In this document: positions 45,184-54,879 of the stretch, piece by piece | Layout of the letters: each line of letters begins with the position of its first letter | Numbering within the stretch: position 1 is the stretch's first letter | Assembly: GCA_905221605.1 (NCBI GenBank) | Contig: CAJNDS010002337.1 | Span: 393,001-457,000 of the forward strand | DNA: 64,000 nucleotides | From: Symbiodinium natans | Lineage: Eukaryota; Sar; Dinophyceae; Suessiales; Symbiodiniaceae | Direction: 5' to 3' | Program-made: the position numbers and the translations under genes | The notes under the pieces: model-generated | Databases searched by the model: none | What the model was told of the DNA's origin: nothing | The model's input: the letters and a program-made list of their open reading frames with translations, nothing else

Positions 45184-46286
45184 TCAGCGCTGCTTGATCT
45201 GCGGCCCGCCGAAGGTCTTCTCGATGTTTCCAAGGGCGACGTCCCAGTTCACCTTGCTGAAGAGCTCGTCCACGTTGCTCTGCTGCGCCACGAGAAGGGC
45301 GCGCTTGCCGTACGGGACGGACTTGAAAAGCTCCAGAGCCAGACCTCCGGGGCTCATTTCCGCAGCAAGCCAGACCCAGCCCTTGCCATCGTCCTCGACC
45401 TTCTGGGTCTCGTCGACGCCGTAGCCGACGCCTCCCTTGGTCACGAACATGGGGTTCTTCATCTGTGCGATCAAGCCCTGCACTCCCACGGCAATGTCCT
45501 TCTTGCCAATGTTGCCCGGGGGTGGGCCCTTCCACAGGCCGGAGTAGCGCTTGAAGCCCTGAGGCGTAAACTCGCCGTGGAAGAACTTCCTGGGTTGGAC
45601 GCTCGACAGCTACGCACCAACAACTTGCTCGGCAACTTCTTCATGACTCAAATGATTCATGGTTCCACCAACTTCCCTCCAACCAATAAAGGCGAAGGTC
45701 AAAATCAAATTTCAGCTCAGTTGCACAACCAGCTCGGAGAGCACGGTGCCCTTAGGCGGGTCACCGCCATTTCCCGTCAACAGTGACTGGTAGAAAGTCT
45801 GGATGTCCGCATCACCTCTAGACCAGAGAGAAGGAGGGAGGGAGGGAGAGAGAGCGAGAGTGCGAGCGCGAGAGAGGCAGAGAGGAGAGAGAGTGAGGGG
45901 AAGGGAGGGAACGACAAAGAGAGAGAAGGAGAGGGAGACGGGGAAACTGGGACAGGCGGGGTGGGTTGAGATGTCTGCGTCAATCCCAAACAGGTCACGA
46001 GGGTCAGCAAATGTCTGCAATGTCTCCCGACCAAGCTGCTGATGTCGAACTCGCCGCCGCCTCGGGCTGCCAGCGCCACGGCACTGTGGCGACGGAGCCT
46101 GTGGCATGCCCAGGATATCGTATGCTAGGAGAACCGCACAGCAGCAACTGGCAGTGCCACATACCGCCGCATCATGTCGCAGATCTGCGCATGCCACCGA
46201 GCTGCGGAGGGCTGGGGGTGGCCGGGGCAGTCACGAAGGCGACGAACCGCGTGGCAGTGAAGGCCGCGCAAGCCAGCACGGCTGAC
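45184..46286 (-). CDS. Plastid-targeted protein of unknown function, copy 1
   Basis: Exons on the minus strand: 46203-46286 (84 nt), 46037-46098 (62), 45734-45815 (82), 45184-45589 (406, with stop). All phases agree. Exon 1 gives a hydrophobic signal segment SAVLACAAFTATRF then VAFVTAPATPSPP, like the FVAP motif at the start of dinoflagellate transit peptides. Exon 2 gives LRRHSAVALAARGGGEFDIS, transit-like with the acidic start of the mature part. Exons 3-4 give DADIQTFYQSLLTGNGGDPP, GFKRYSGLWKGPPPGNIGKK, PMFVTKGGVGYGVDETQK, GWVWLAAEMSPGGLALELFK and a basic end GGPQIKQR. The mature part is about 165 residues with no membrane span. I do not recognise the family. The introns begin GC. The exon with the ATG lies upstream and was not found; exon 1 begins after AG in phase 2. 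Confidence 0.75.
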
Positions 46287-46778
46287 CTGGGCTCCGCGCG
46301 TAACGCCAGTGCGTGCACCGTTCCCCTTCACAGCCTTCACATCTGTGCACCATCGGCCGCCCTTTCCCCATCCTTGATTTGCTGGCAAGCTGCACAAGAA
46401 GGCGACTGGACATGGCTCTGAGACCACTGCTGCACTGATGGAGCCCGTATGCTGCAAGCTGCAAGTCGTCTGCCGTGTCACCAGGGATGCTAACACCCTG
46501 GTCCTGAGGTACTACACTAACAAAAACAGCATCAAGAAATGGGATCTGTCCAATCTCAGGGACTGAGGGACTTGGCGACCGAAACCAAAGACGGAGCTTG
46601 CAGCAGCCAGCTGTTCCTTCCTTTTCCCTGGCTGCTTGCCTATCCCTCAAGAAATGTGCACCTTCAAAAGCGCATTGGGTCGCACGACTGCGAGCAAAAC
46701 TCTTTCATCTGCAGATCCTCTCAAAGATCTGCCGCTTCAGACTATCTAGTGCTTAAGTTAAACGGAAAACGCAGCAGC

Positions 46779-47879
46779 TCAGCGCTGCTTGATCTGCGGC
46801 CCTCCGAAGGTCTTCTCGATGTTTCCAAGGGCGACGTCCCAGTTCACCTTGCTGAAGAGCTCGTCCACGTTGCTCTGCTGCGCCACGAGAAGGGCGCGCT
46901 TGCCGTACGGGACGGACTTGAAAAGCTCCAGAGCCAGACCTCCGGGGCTCATTTCCGCAGCAAGCCAGACCCAGCCCTTGCCATCGTCCTCGACCTTCTG
47001 GGTCTCGTCGACGCCGTAGCCGACGCCTCCCTTGGTCACGAACATGGGGTTCTTCATCTGTGCGATCAAGCCCTGCACTCCCACGGCAATGTCCTTCTTG
47101 CCAATGTTGCCCGGGGGTGGGCCCTTCCACAGGCCGGAGTAGCGCTTGAAGCCCTGAGGCGTAAACTCGCCGTGGAAGAACTTCCTGGGTTGGACGCTCG
47201 ACAGCTACGCACCAACAACTTGCTCGGCAACTTCTTCATGACTCAAATGATTCATGGTTCCACCAACTTCCCTCCAACCAATAAAGGCGAAGGTCAAAAT
47301 CAAATTTCAGCTCAGTTGCACAACCAGCTCGGAGAGCACGGTGCCCTTAGGCGGGTCACCGCCATTTCCCGTCAACAGTGACTGGTAGAAAGTCTGGATG
47401 TCCGCATCACCTCTAGACCAGAGAGAAGGAGGGAGGGAGGGAGAGAGAGCGAGAGTGCGAGCGCGAGAGAGGCAGAGAGGAGAGAGAGTGAGGGGAAGGG
47501 AGGGAACGACAAAGAAAGAGAAAGAGAGGGAGACGGGGACTGGGACAGGCGGGGTGGGTTGAGATGTCTGCGTCAATCCCAAACAGGTCACGAGGGTCAG
47601 CAAATGTCTGCAATGTCTCCCGACCAAGCTGCTGATGTCGAACTCGCCGCCGCCTCGGGCTGCCAGCGCCACGGCACTGTGGCGACGGAGCCTGTGGCAT
47701 GCCCAGGATATCGTATGCTAGGAGAACCGCACAGCAGCAACTGGCAGTGCCACATACCGCCGCATCATGTCGCAGATCTGCGCATGCCACCGAGCTGCGG
47801 AGGGCTGGGGGTGGCCGGGGCAGTCACGAAGGCGACGAACCGCGTGGCAGTGAAGGCCGCGCAAGCCAGCACGGCTGAC
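46779..47879 (-). CDS. Plastid-targeted protein of unknown function, copy 2
   Basis: Exons 47796-47879, 47630-47691, 47329-47410, 46779-47184. The coding exons agree with copy 1 at protein level. Two MITE-like insertions sit 52 bp upstream of exon 1, in what must be intron or leader sequence. If they lie in the leader, this copy could be mis-expressed. Confidence 0.75.
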
Positions 47880-47935
47880 CTGGGCTCCGCGCGTAACGCC
47901 AGTGCGTGCACCGTTCCCCTTCACAGCCTTCACAT

Positions 47936-48221
47936 GAGGGTTGTTCTATATCCTCGTTCCATGGCTGCCAATTAGGATCCCTTGCGCTTCGCCCTTGCGC
48001 CAACCTTGCGCGGGCTTGCGCGCGCGAGGTTTTCGCAAGTGCTAGTAGATGTGGAGGGTCAACTTGAAGTTTTGAATGAACATCGCCAAGAGATAGCTTG
48101 CGCAGAGCTTGCGTTCGCCCTTGCGCGAGCTTGCGCTCGCTCGAGAGGTGTGCACGACCGACATTTTCCCTAATCGACCTCCTAAGTATCTCACAAGAAC
48201 CCGCCAAAAAGAACAACCCTC
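47936..48221. mobile_element. MITE-like element 1 (286 bp)
   Basis: Terminal inverted repeats GAGGGTTGTTCT and AGAACAACCCTC. Flanked on both sides by ACAT (47932-47935 and 48222-48225). The interior is rich in TTGCGC motifs arranged in near-inverted fashion, and no coding capacity is visible. Absent from the other five units, so the insertion is recent. Confidence 0.85.
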
Positions 48222-48225
48222 ACAT

Positions 48226-48534
48226 GGCTGTGGCTCTAAATAGGGGTATGTCGCGGTGTCCCGCCACCCGCCTGTGTTACACACGTATGTCGCGCCCACT
48301 CGTTTCATGCGTATGTCGCGGGGTTTGTCGCGGCTGCTTCGCGCTGTCTTGAAAAAGAGATACGAAACCCATGCAGTTCCAAGAAGGGGCTTGTCGCAAA
48401 GGTTTGTCGCGGAGGCTTGTCGCAGAGGTTGGTCGCTGACTGCTTGTCGCAAGCAAAACGGCTTTGTTACAAACCCTACGTCGCGGAAAGACGCCCGGGA
48501 GCCAGTTACATACCTAGACTTTTGAGCCGCAACC
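48226..48534. mobile_element. MITE-like element 2 (309 bp)
   Basis: Imperfect terminal inverted repeats GGCTGTGGCTCTAAA and, at the other end read inward, GGTTGCGGCTCAAAA. Flanked by ACAT (48222-48225 and 48535-48538). The interior contains about ten TTGTCGC/ATGTCGC motifs. It directly abuts element 1, sharing one ACAT copy. Confidence 0.8.
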
Positions 48535-48996
48535 ACATCTGTGCACCATCGGCCGCCCTTTCCCCATCCTTGATTTGCTGGCAAGCTGCACAAGAAGGCG
48601 ACTGGACATGGCTCTGAGACCACTGCTGCACTGATGGAGCCCGTATGCTGCAAGCTGCAAGTCGTCTCACCACGGATGCTAACACCCTGGTCCTTGCACT
48701 GCACAGCCATCCTGTACCTCCCAGAGGTACTACACTAGCAAATACAGCATCAAGAAATGGGATCTGTCCAATCTCAGGGACTGAGGGACTTGGCGACCGA
48801 AACCAAAGACCGAGCTTGCAGCAGCCAGCTGTTCCTTCCTTTTCCCTGGCTGCTTGCCTATCCCTCAAGAAATGTGCACCTTCAAAAGCGCATTGGGTCG
48901 CACGACTGCGAGCAAAACTCTTTCATCTGCAGATCCTTTCGAAGATCTGCCGCTGTAGACTATCTAGTGCTTAAGTTAAACGGAAAACGCAGCAGC

Positions 48997-50097
48997 TCAG
49001 CGCTGCTTGATCTGCGGCCCGCCGAAGGTCTTCTCGATGTTTCCAAGGGCGACGTCCCAGTTCACCTTGCTGAAGAGCTCGTCCACGTTGCTCTGCTGCG
49101 CCACGAGAAGGGCGCGCTTGCCGTACGGGACGGACTTGAAAAGCTCCAGAGCCAGACCTCCGGGGCTCATTTCCGCAGCAAGCCAGACCCAGCCCTTGCC
49201 ATCGTCCTCGACCTTCTGGGTCTCGTCGACGCCGTAGCCGACGCCTCCCTTGGTCACGAACATGGGGTTCTTCATCTGTGCGATCAAGCCCTGCACTCCC
49301 ACGGCAATGTCCTTCTTGCCAATGTTGCCCGGGGGTGGGCCCTTCCACAGGCCGGAGTAGCGCTTGAAGCCCTGAGGCGTAAACTCGCCGTGGAAGAACT
49401 TCCTGGGTTGGACGCTCGACAGCTACGCACCAACAACTTGCTCGGCAACTTCTTCATGACTCAAATGATTCATGGTTCCACCAACTTCCCTCCAACCAAT
49501 AAAGGCGAAGGTCAAAATCAAATTTCAGCTCAGTTGCACAACCAGCTCGGAGAGCACGGTGCCCTTAGGCGGGTCACCGCCATTTCCCGTCAACAGTGAC
49601 TGGTAGAAAGTCTGGATGTCCGCATCACCTCTAGACCAGAGAGAAGGAGGGAGGGAGGGAGAGAGAGCGAGAGTGCGAGCGCGAGAGAGGCAGAGAGGAG
49701 AGAGAGTGAGGGGAAGGGAGGGAACGACAAAGAAAGAGAAAGAGAGGGAGACGGGGACTGGGACAGGCGGGGTGGGTTGAGATGTCTGCGTCAATCCCAA
49801 ACAGGTCACGAGGGTCAGCAAATGTCTGCAATGTCTCCCGACCAAGCTGCTGATGTCGAACTCGCCGCCGCCTCGGGCTGCCAGCGCCACGGCACTGTGG
49901 CGACGGAGCCTGTGGCATGCCCAGGATATCGTATGCTAGGAGAACCGCACAGCAGCAACTGGCAGTGCCACATACCGCCGCATCATGTCGCAGATCTGCG
50001 CATGCCACCGAGCTGCGGAGGGCTGGGGGTGGCCGGGGCAGTCACGAAGGCGACGAACCGCGTGGCAGTGAAGGCCGCGCAAGCCAGCACGGCTGAC
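48997..50097 (-). CDS. Plastid-targeted protein of unknown function, copy 3
   Basis: Last exon 48997-49402 and exon 1 ending at 50097, with the same four-exon structure and GC donors as copy 1. The mature protein sequence is unchanged. Intron 2 has the shorter GA tract form shared with copy 2. Confidence 0.75.
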
Positions 50098-50589
50098 CTG
50101 GGCTCCGCGCGTAACGCCAGTGCGTGCACCGTTCCCCTTCACAGCCTTCACATCTGTGCACCATCGGCCGCCCTTTCCCCATCCTTGATTTGCTGGCAAG
50201 CTGCACAAGAAGGCGACTGGACATGGCTCTGAGACCACTGCTGCACTGATGGAGCCCGTATGCTGCAAGCTGCAAGTCGTCTGCCGTGTCACCAGGGATG
50301 CTAACACCCTGGTCCTGAGGTACTACACTAACAAAAACAGCATCAAGAAATGGGATCTGTCCAATCTCAGGGACTGAGGGACTTGGCGACCGAAACCAAA
50401 GACGGAGCTTGCAGCAGCCAGCTGTTCCTTCCTTTTCCCTGGCTGCTTGCCTATCCCTCAAGAAATGTGCACCTTCAAAAGCGCATTGGGTCGCACGACT
50501 GCGAGCAAAACTCTTTCATCTGCAGATCCTCTCAAAGATCTGCCGCTTCAGACTATCTAGTGCTTAAGTTAAACGGAAAACGCAGCAGC

Positions 50590-51692
50590 TCAGCGCTGCT
50601 TGATCTGCGGCCCTCCGAAGGTCTTCTCGATGTTTCCAAGGGCGACGTCCCAGTTCACCTTGCTGAAGAGCTCGTCCACGTTGCTCTGCTGCGCCACGAG
50701 AAGGGCGCGCTTGCCATACGGGACGGACTTGAAAAGCTCCAGAGCCAGACCTCCGGGGCTCATTTCCGCAGCAAGCCAGACCCAGCCCTTGCCATCGTCC
50801 TCGACCTTCTGGGTCTCGTCGACGCCGTAGCCGACGCCTCCCTTGGTCACGAACATGGGGTTCTTCATCTGTGCGATCAAGCCCTGCACTCCCACGGCAA
50901 TGTCCTTCTTGCCAATGTTGCCCGGGGGTGGGCCCTTCCACAGGCCGGAGTAGCGCTTGAAGCCCTGAGGCGTAAACTCGCCGTGGAAGAACTTCCTGGG
51001 TTGGACGCTCGACAGCTACGCACCAACAACTTGCTCGGCAACTTCTTCATGACTCAAATGATTCATGGTTCCACCAACTTCCCTCCAACCAATAAAGGCG
51101 AAGGTCAAAATCAAATTTCAGCTCAGTTGCACAACCAGCTCGGAGAGCACGGTGCCCTTAGGCGGGTCACCGCCATTTCCCGTCAACAGTGACTGGTAGA
51201 AAGTCTGGATGTCCGCATCACCTCTAGACCAGAGAGAAGGAGGGAGGGAGGGAGAGAGAGCGAGAGTGCGAGCGCGAGAGAGGCAGAGAGGAGAGAGAGT
51301 GAGGGGAAGGGAGGGAACGACAAAGAGAGAGAAGGAGAGGGAGACGGGGAAACTGGGACAGGCGGGGTGGGTTGAGATGTCTGCGTCAATCCCAAACAGG
51401 TCACGAGGGTCAGCAAATGTCTGCAATGTCTCCCGACCAAGCTGCTGATGTCGAACTCGCCGCCGCCTCGGGCTGCCAGCGCCACGGCACTGTGGCGACG
51501 GAGCCTGTGGCATGCCCAGGATATCGTATGCTAGGAGAACCGCACAGCAGCAACTGGCAGTGCCACATACCGCCGCATCATGTCGCAGATCTGCGCATGC
51601 CACCGAGCTGCGGAGGGCTGGGGGTGGCCGGGGCAGTCACGAAGGCGACGAACCGCGTGGCAGTGAAGGCCGCGCAAGCCAGCACGGCTGAC
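50590..51692 (-). CDS. Plastid-targeted protein of unknown function, copy 4
   Basis: Last exon 50590-50995, exon 1 ending at 51692. The single base change in PYGKRALL (codon TAC to TAT) is silent. Intron 2 has the GA-tract form of copy 1, not of its neighbour copy 3, a mosaic pattern. Confidence 0.75.
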
Positions 51693-52183
51693 CTGGGCTC
51701 CGCGCGTAACGCCAGTGCGTGCACCGTTCCCCTTCACAGCCTTCACATCTGTGCACCATCGGCCGCCCTTTCCCCATCCTTGATTTGCTGGCAAGCTGCA
51801 CAAGAAGGCGACTGGACATGGCTCTGAGACCACTGCTGCACTGATGGAGCCCGTATGCTGCAAGCTGCAAGTCGTCTGCCGTGTCACCAGGGATGCTAAC
51901 ACCCTGGTCCTGAGGTACTACACTAACAAAAACAGCATCAAGAAATGGGATCTGTCCAATCTCAGGGACTGAGGGACTTGGCGACCGAAACCAAAGACGG
52001 AGCTTGCAGCAGCCAGCTGTTCCTTCCTTTTCCTGGCTGCTTGCCTATCCCTCAAGAAATGTGCACCTTCAAAAGCGCATTGGGTCGCACGACTGCGAGC
52101 AAAACTCTTTCATCTGCAGATCCTCTCAAAGATCTGCCGCTGTAGACTATCTAGTGCTTAAGTTAAACGGAAAACGCAGCAGC

Positions 52184-53275
52184 TCAGCGCTGCTTGATCT
52201 GCGGCCCTCCGAAGGTCTTCTCGATGTTTCCAAGGGCGACGTCCCAGTTCACCTTGCTGAAGAGCTCGTCCACGTTGCTCTGCTGCGCCACGAGAAGGGC
52301 GCGCTTGCCATACGGGACGGACTTGAAAAGCTCCAGAGCCAGACCTCCGGGGCTCATTTCCGCAGCAAGCCAGACCCAGCCCTTGCCATCGTCCTCGACC
52401 TTCTGGGTCTCGTCGACGCCGTAGCCGACGCCTCCCTTGGTCACGAACATGGGGTTCTTCATCTGTGCGATCAAGCCCTGCACTCCCACGGCAATGTCCT
52501 TCTTGCCAATGTTGCCCGGGGGTGGGCCCTTCCACAGGCCGGAGTAGCGCTTGAAGCCCTGAGGCGTAAACTCGCCGTGGAAGAACTTCCTGGGTTGGAC
52601 GCTCGACAGCTACGCACCAACAACTTGCTCGGCAACTTCTTCATGACTCAAATGATTCATGGTTCCACCAACTTCCCTCCAACCAATAAAGGCGAAGGTC
52701 AAAATCAAATTTCAGCTCAGTTGCACAACCAGCTCGGAGAGCACGGTGCCCTTAGGCGGGTCACCGCCATTTCCCGTCAACAGTGACTGGTAGAAAGTCT
52801 GGATGTCCGCATCACCTCTAGACCAGAGAGAAGGAGGGAGGGAGGGAGAGAGAGAGCGAGAGTGCGAGCGCGAGAGAGGCAGAGAGGAGAGAGAGTGAGG
52901 GGAAGGGAGGGAACGACAAAGAGAGAGGAGAGGGAGACAGGGACACTGGGACAGGCGGGGTGGGTTGAGATGTCTGCATCAATCCCAAACAGATCACGAG
53001 AGTCAGCAATGTCTCCCGACCAAGCTGCTGATGTCGAACTCGCCGCCGCCTCGGGCTGCCAGCGCCACGGCACTGTGGCGACGGAGCCTGTGGCATGCCC
53101 AGGATATCGTATGCTAGGAGAACCGCACAGCAGCAACTGGCAGTGCCACATACCGCCGCATCATGTCGCAGATCTGCGCATGCCACCGAGCTGCGGAGGG
53201 CTGGGGGTGGCCGGGGCAGTCACGAAGGCGACGAACCGCGTGGCAGTGAAGGCCGCGCAAGCCAGCACGGCTGAC
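52184..53275 (-). CDS. Plastid-targeted protein of unknown function, copy 5
   Basis: Last exon 52184-52589, exon 1 ending at 53275. Just after exon 2 a 10-bp deletion (near 53008) and base changes occur. Because the deletion is not a multiple of three while all exons stay in frame, it supports placing the donor at FDIS-A|GC. Other differences are silent or intronic. Confidence 0.75.
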
Positions 53276-53773
53276 CTGGGCTCCGCGCGTAACGCCAGTG
53301 CGTGCACCGTTCCCCTTCACAGCCTTCACATCTGTGCACCATCGGCCGCCCTTTCCCCATCCTTGATTTGCTGGCAAGCTGCACAAGAAGGCGACTGGAC
53401 ATGGCTCTGAGACCACTGCTGCACTGATGGAGCCCGTATGCTGCAAGCTGCAAGTCGTCTGCCGTGTCACCACGGATGCTAACACCCTGCACCTTGCACT
53501 GCACAGCCATCCTGTACCTCTGGGTACTACACTAGCAAAGCATCAAGAAATGGGATCTGTCCAATCTCAGGGACTGAGGGACTTGACCGAGCTTGCTGCA
53601 GCCAGCTGTTCCTTCCTTTTCCCTGGCGGCTTGCCTATCCCTCAAGAAATGTGCACCTTCAAAAGCGCATTGGGTCGCACGACTGCGAGCAAAACTCTTT
53701 CATCTGCAGATCCTCTCAAAGATCTGCCGCTGTAGACTATCTAGTGCTTAAGTTAAACGGAAAACGCAGCAGC

Positions 53774-54806
53774 TCAGCGCTGCTTGATCTGCGGCCCTCC
53801 GAAGGTCTTCTCGATGTTTCCAAGGGCGACGTCCCAGTTCACCTTGCTGAAGAGCTCGTCCACGTTGCTCTGCTGCGCCACGAGAAGGGCGCGCTTGCCA
53901 TACGGGACGGACTTGAAAAGCTCCAGAGCCAGACCTCCGGGGCTCATTTCCGCAGCAAGCCAGACCCAGCCCTTGCCATCGTCCTCGACCTTCTGGGTCT
54001 CGTCGACGCCGTAGCCGACGCCTCCCTTGGTCACGAACATGGGGTTCTTCATCTGTGCGATCAAGCCCTGCACTCCCACGGCAATGTCCTTCTTGCCAAT
54101 GTTGCCCGGGGGTGGGCCCTTCCACAGGCCGGAGTAGCGCTTGAAGCCCTGAGGCGTAAACTCGCCGTGGAAGAACTTCCTGGGTTGGACGCTCGACAGC
54201 TACGCACCAACAACTTGCTCGGCAACTTCTTCATGACTCAAATGATTCATGGTTCCACCAACTTCCCTCCAACCAATAAAGGCGAAGGTCAAAATCAAAT
54301 TTCAGCTCAGTTGCACAACCAGCTCGGAGAGCACGGTGCCCTTAGGCGGGTCACCGCCATTTCCCGTCAACAGTGACTGGTAGAAAGTCTGGATGTCCGC
54401 ATCACCTCTAGACCAGAGAGAAGGAGGGAGGGAGGGAGAGAGAGAGAGAGCTGCGAGCGCGAGAGAGGCAGAGAGGAGAGAGAGTGAGGGGAAGGGAGGG
54501 AACGACAAAGAGGGGTTGAGATGTCTGCGTCAATCCCAAACAGGTCACGAGGGTCAGCAAATGTCTGCAATGTCTCCCGACCAAGCTGCTGATGTCGAAC
54601 TCGCCGCCGCCTCGGGCTGCCAGCGCCACGGCACTGTGGCGACGGAGCCTTCAAACTAATCGAAATGCAAATCCGGTCCCAACAGTCCCAACACCCTCAA
54701 GCTACCTAACCAAGGTCTGGGGCACGGTGGGCTGGGCGCCGCAGGCGCAGCCACAAAGGCCGCCAGGCGTGTGGCGGTGAAGGCCGCCAGGGCAAGGACC
54801 AGGGAC
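53774..54806 (-). CDS. Plastid-targeted protein of unknown function, copy 6, divergent 5' end
   Basis: Exons 54726-54806 (81 nt), 54587-54648 (62), 54324-54405 (82), 53774-54179 (406). Exon 1 differs at DNA level from the other copies but keeps the protein pattern: SLVLALAAFTATRLAAFVAA then PAAPSP, with a clear FVAAP motif. This conservation across diverged DNA is good evidence that the exon is coding. Its first intron starts GT and ends AAG, unlike the GC introns of copies 1-5. It is the 5'-most unit and may keep the ancestral upstream region. Confidence 0.78.
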
Positions 54807-54879
54807 CTCAGGATGTAGGGCGCAGGGGGTTTAATAACTGTATAGGGTTTGAGAAAGAGCGCATTAATGCGCATTAAAT

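Larger units (their letters stand above)
45006..54650. repeat. Tandem array of plastid-protein gene units (about 1.59 kb)
   Basis: Six units begin at about 45006, 46597, 48818, 50411, 52005 and 53598. Spacings are 1591, 2221 (with a 0.6-kb double insertion), 1593, 1594 and 1593. Each contains the last three coding exons of one gene on the minus strand. The final unit loses similarity upstream of exon 2 at about 54649. A purine-rich GA tract inside intron 2 varies in length from unit to unit. Confidence 0.95.

Noticed and set aside
45158-45535. 125-codon minus frame overlapping the last plastid-gene exon
   Set aside because: Wrong phase: Arg/Gly-rich shadow of the phase that joins correctly to exon 3.
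46539-47381. Plus-strand 240-304-codon frames repeated in the second array
   Set aside because: Antisense to the plastid gene exons 3-4, crossing its introns. The minus-strand product is supported by presequence, phase and conservation across a diverged copy.
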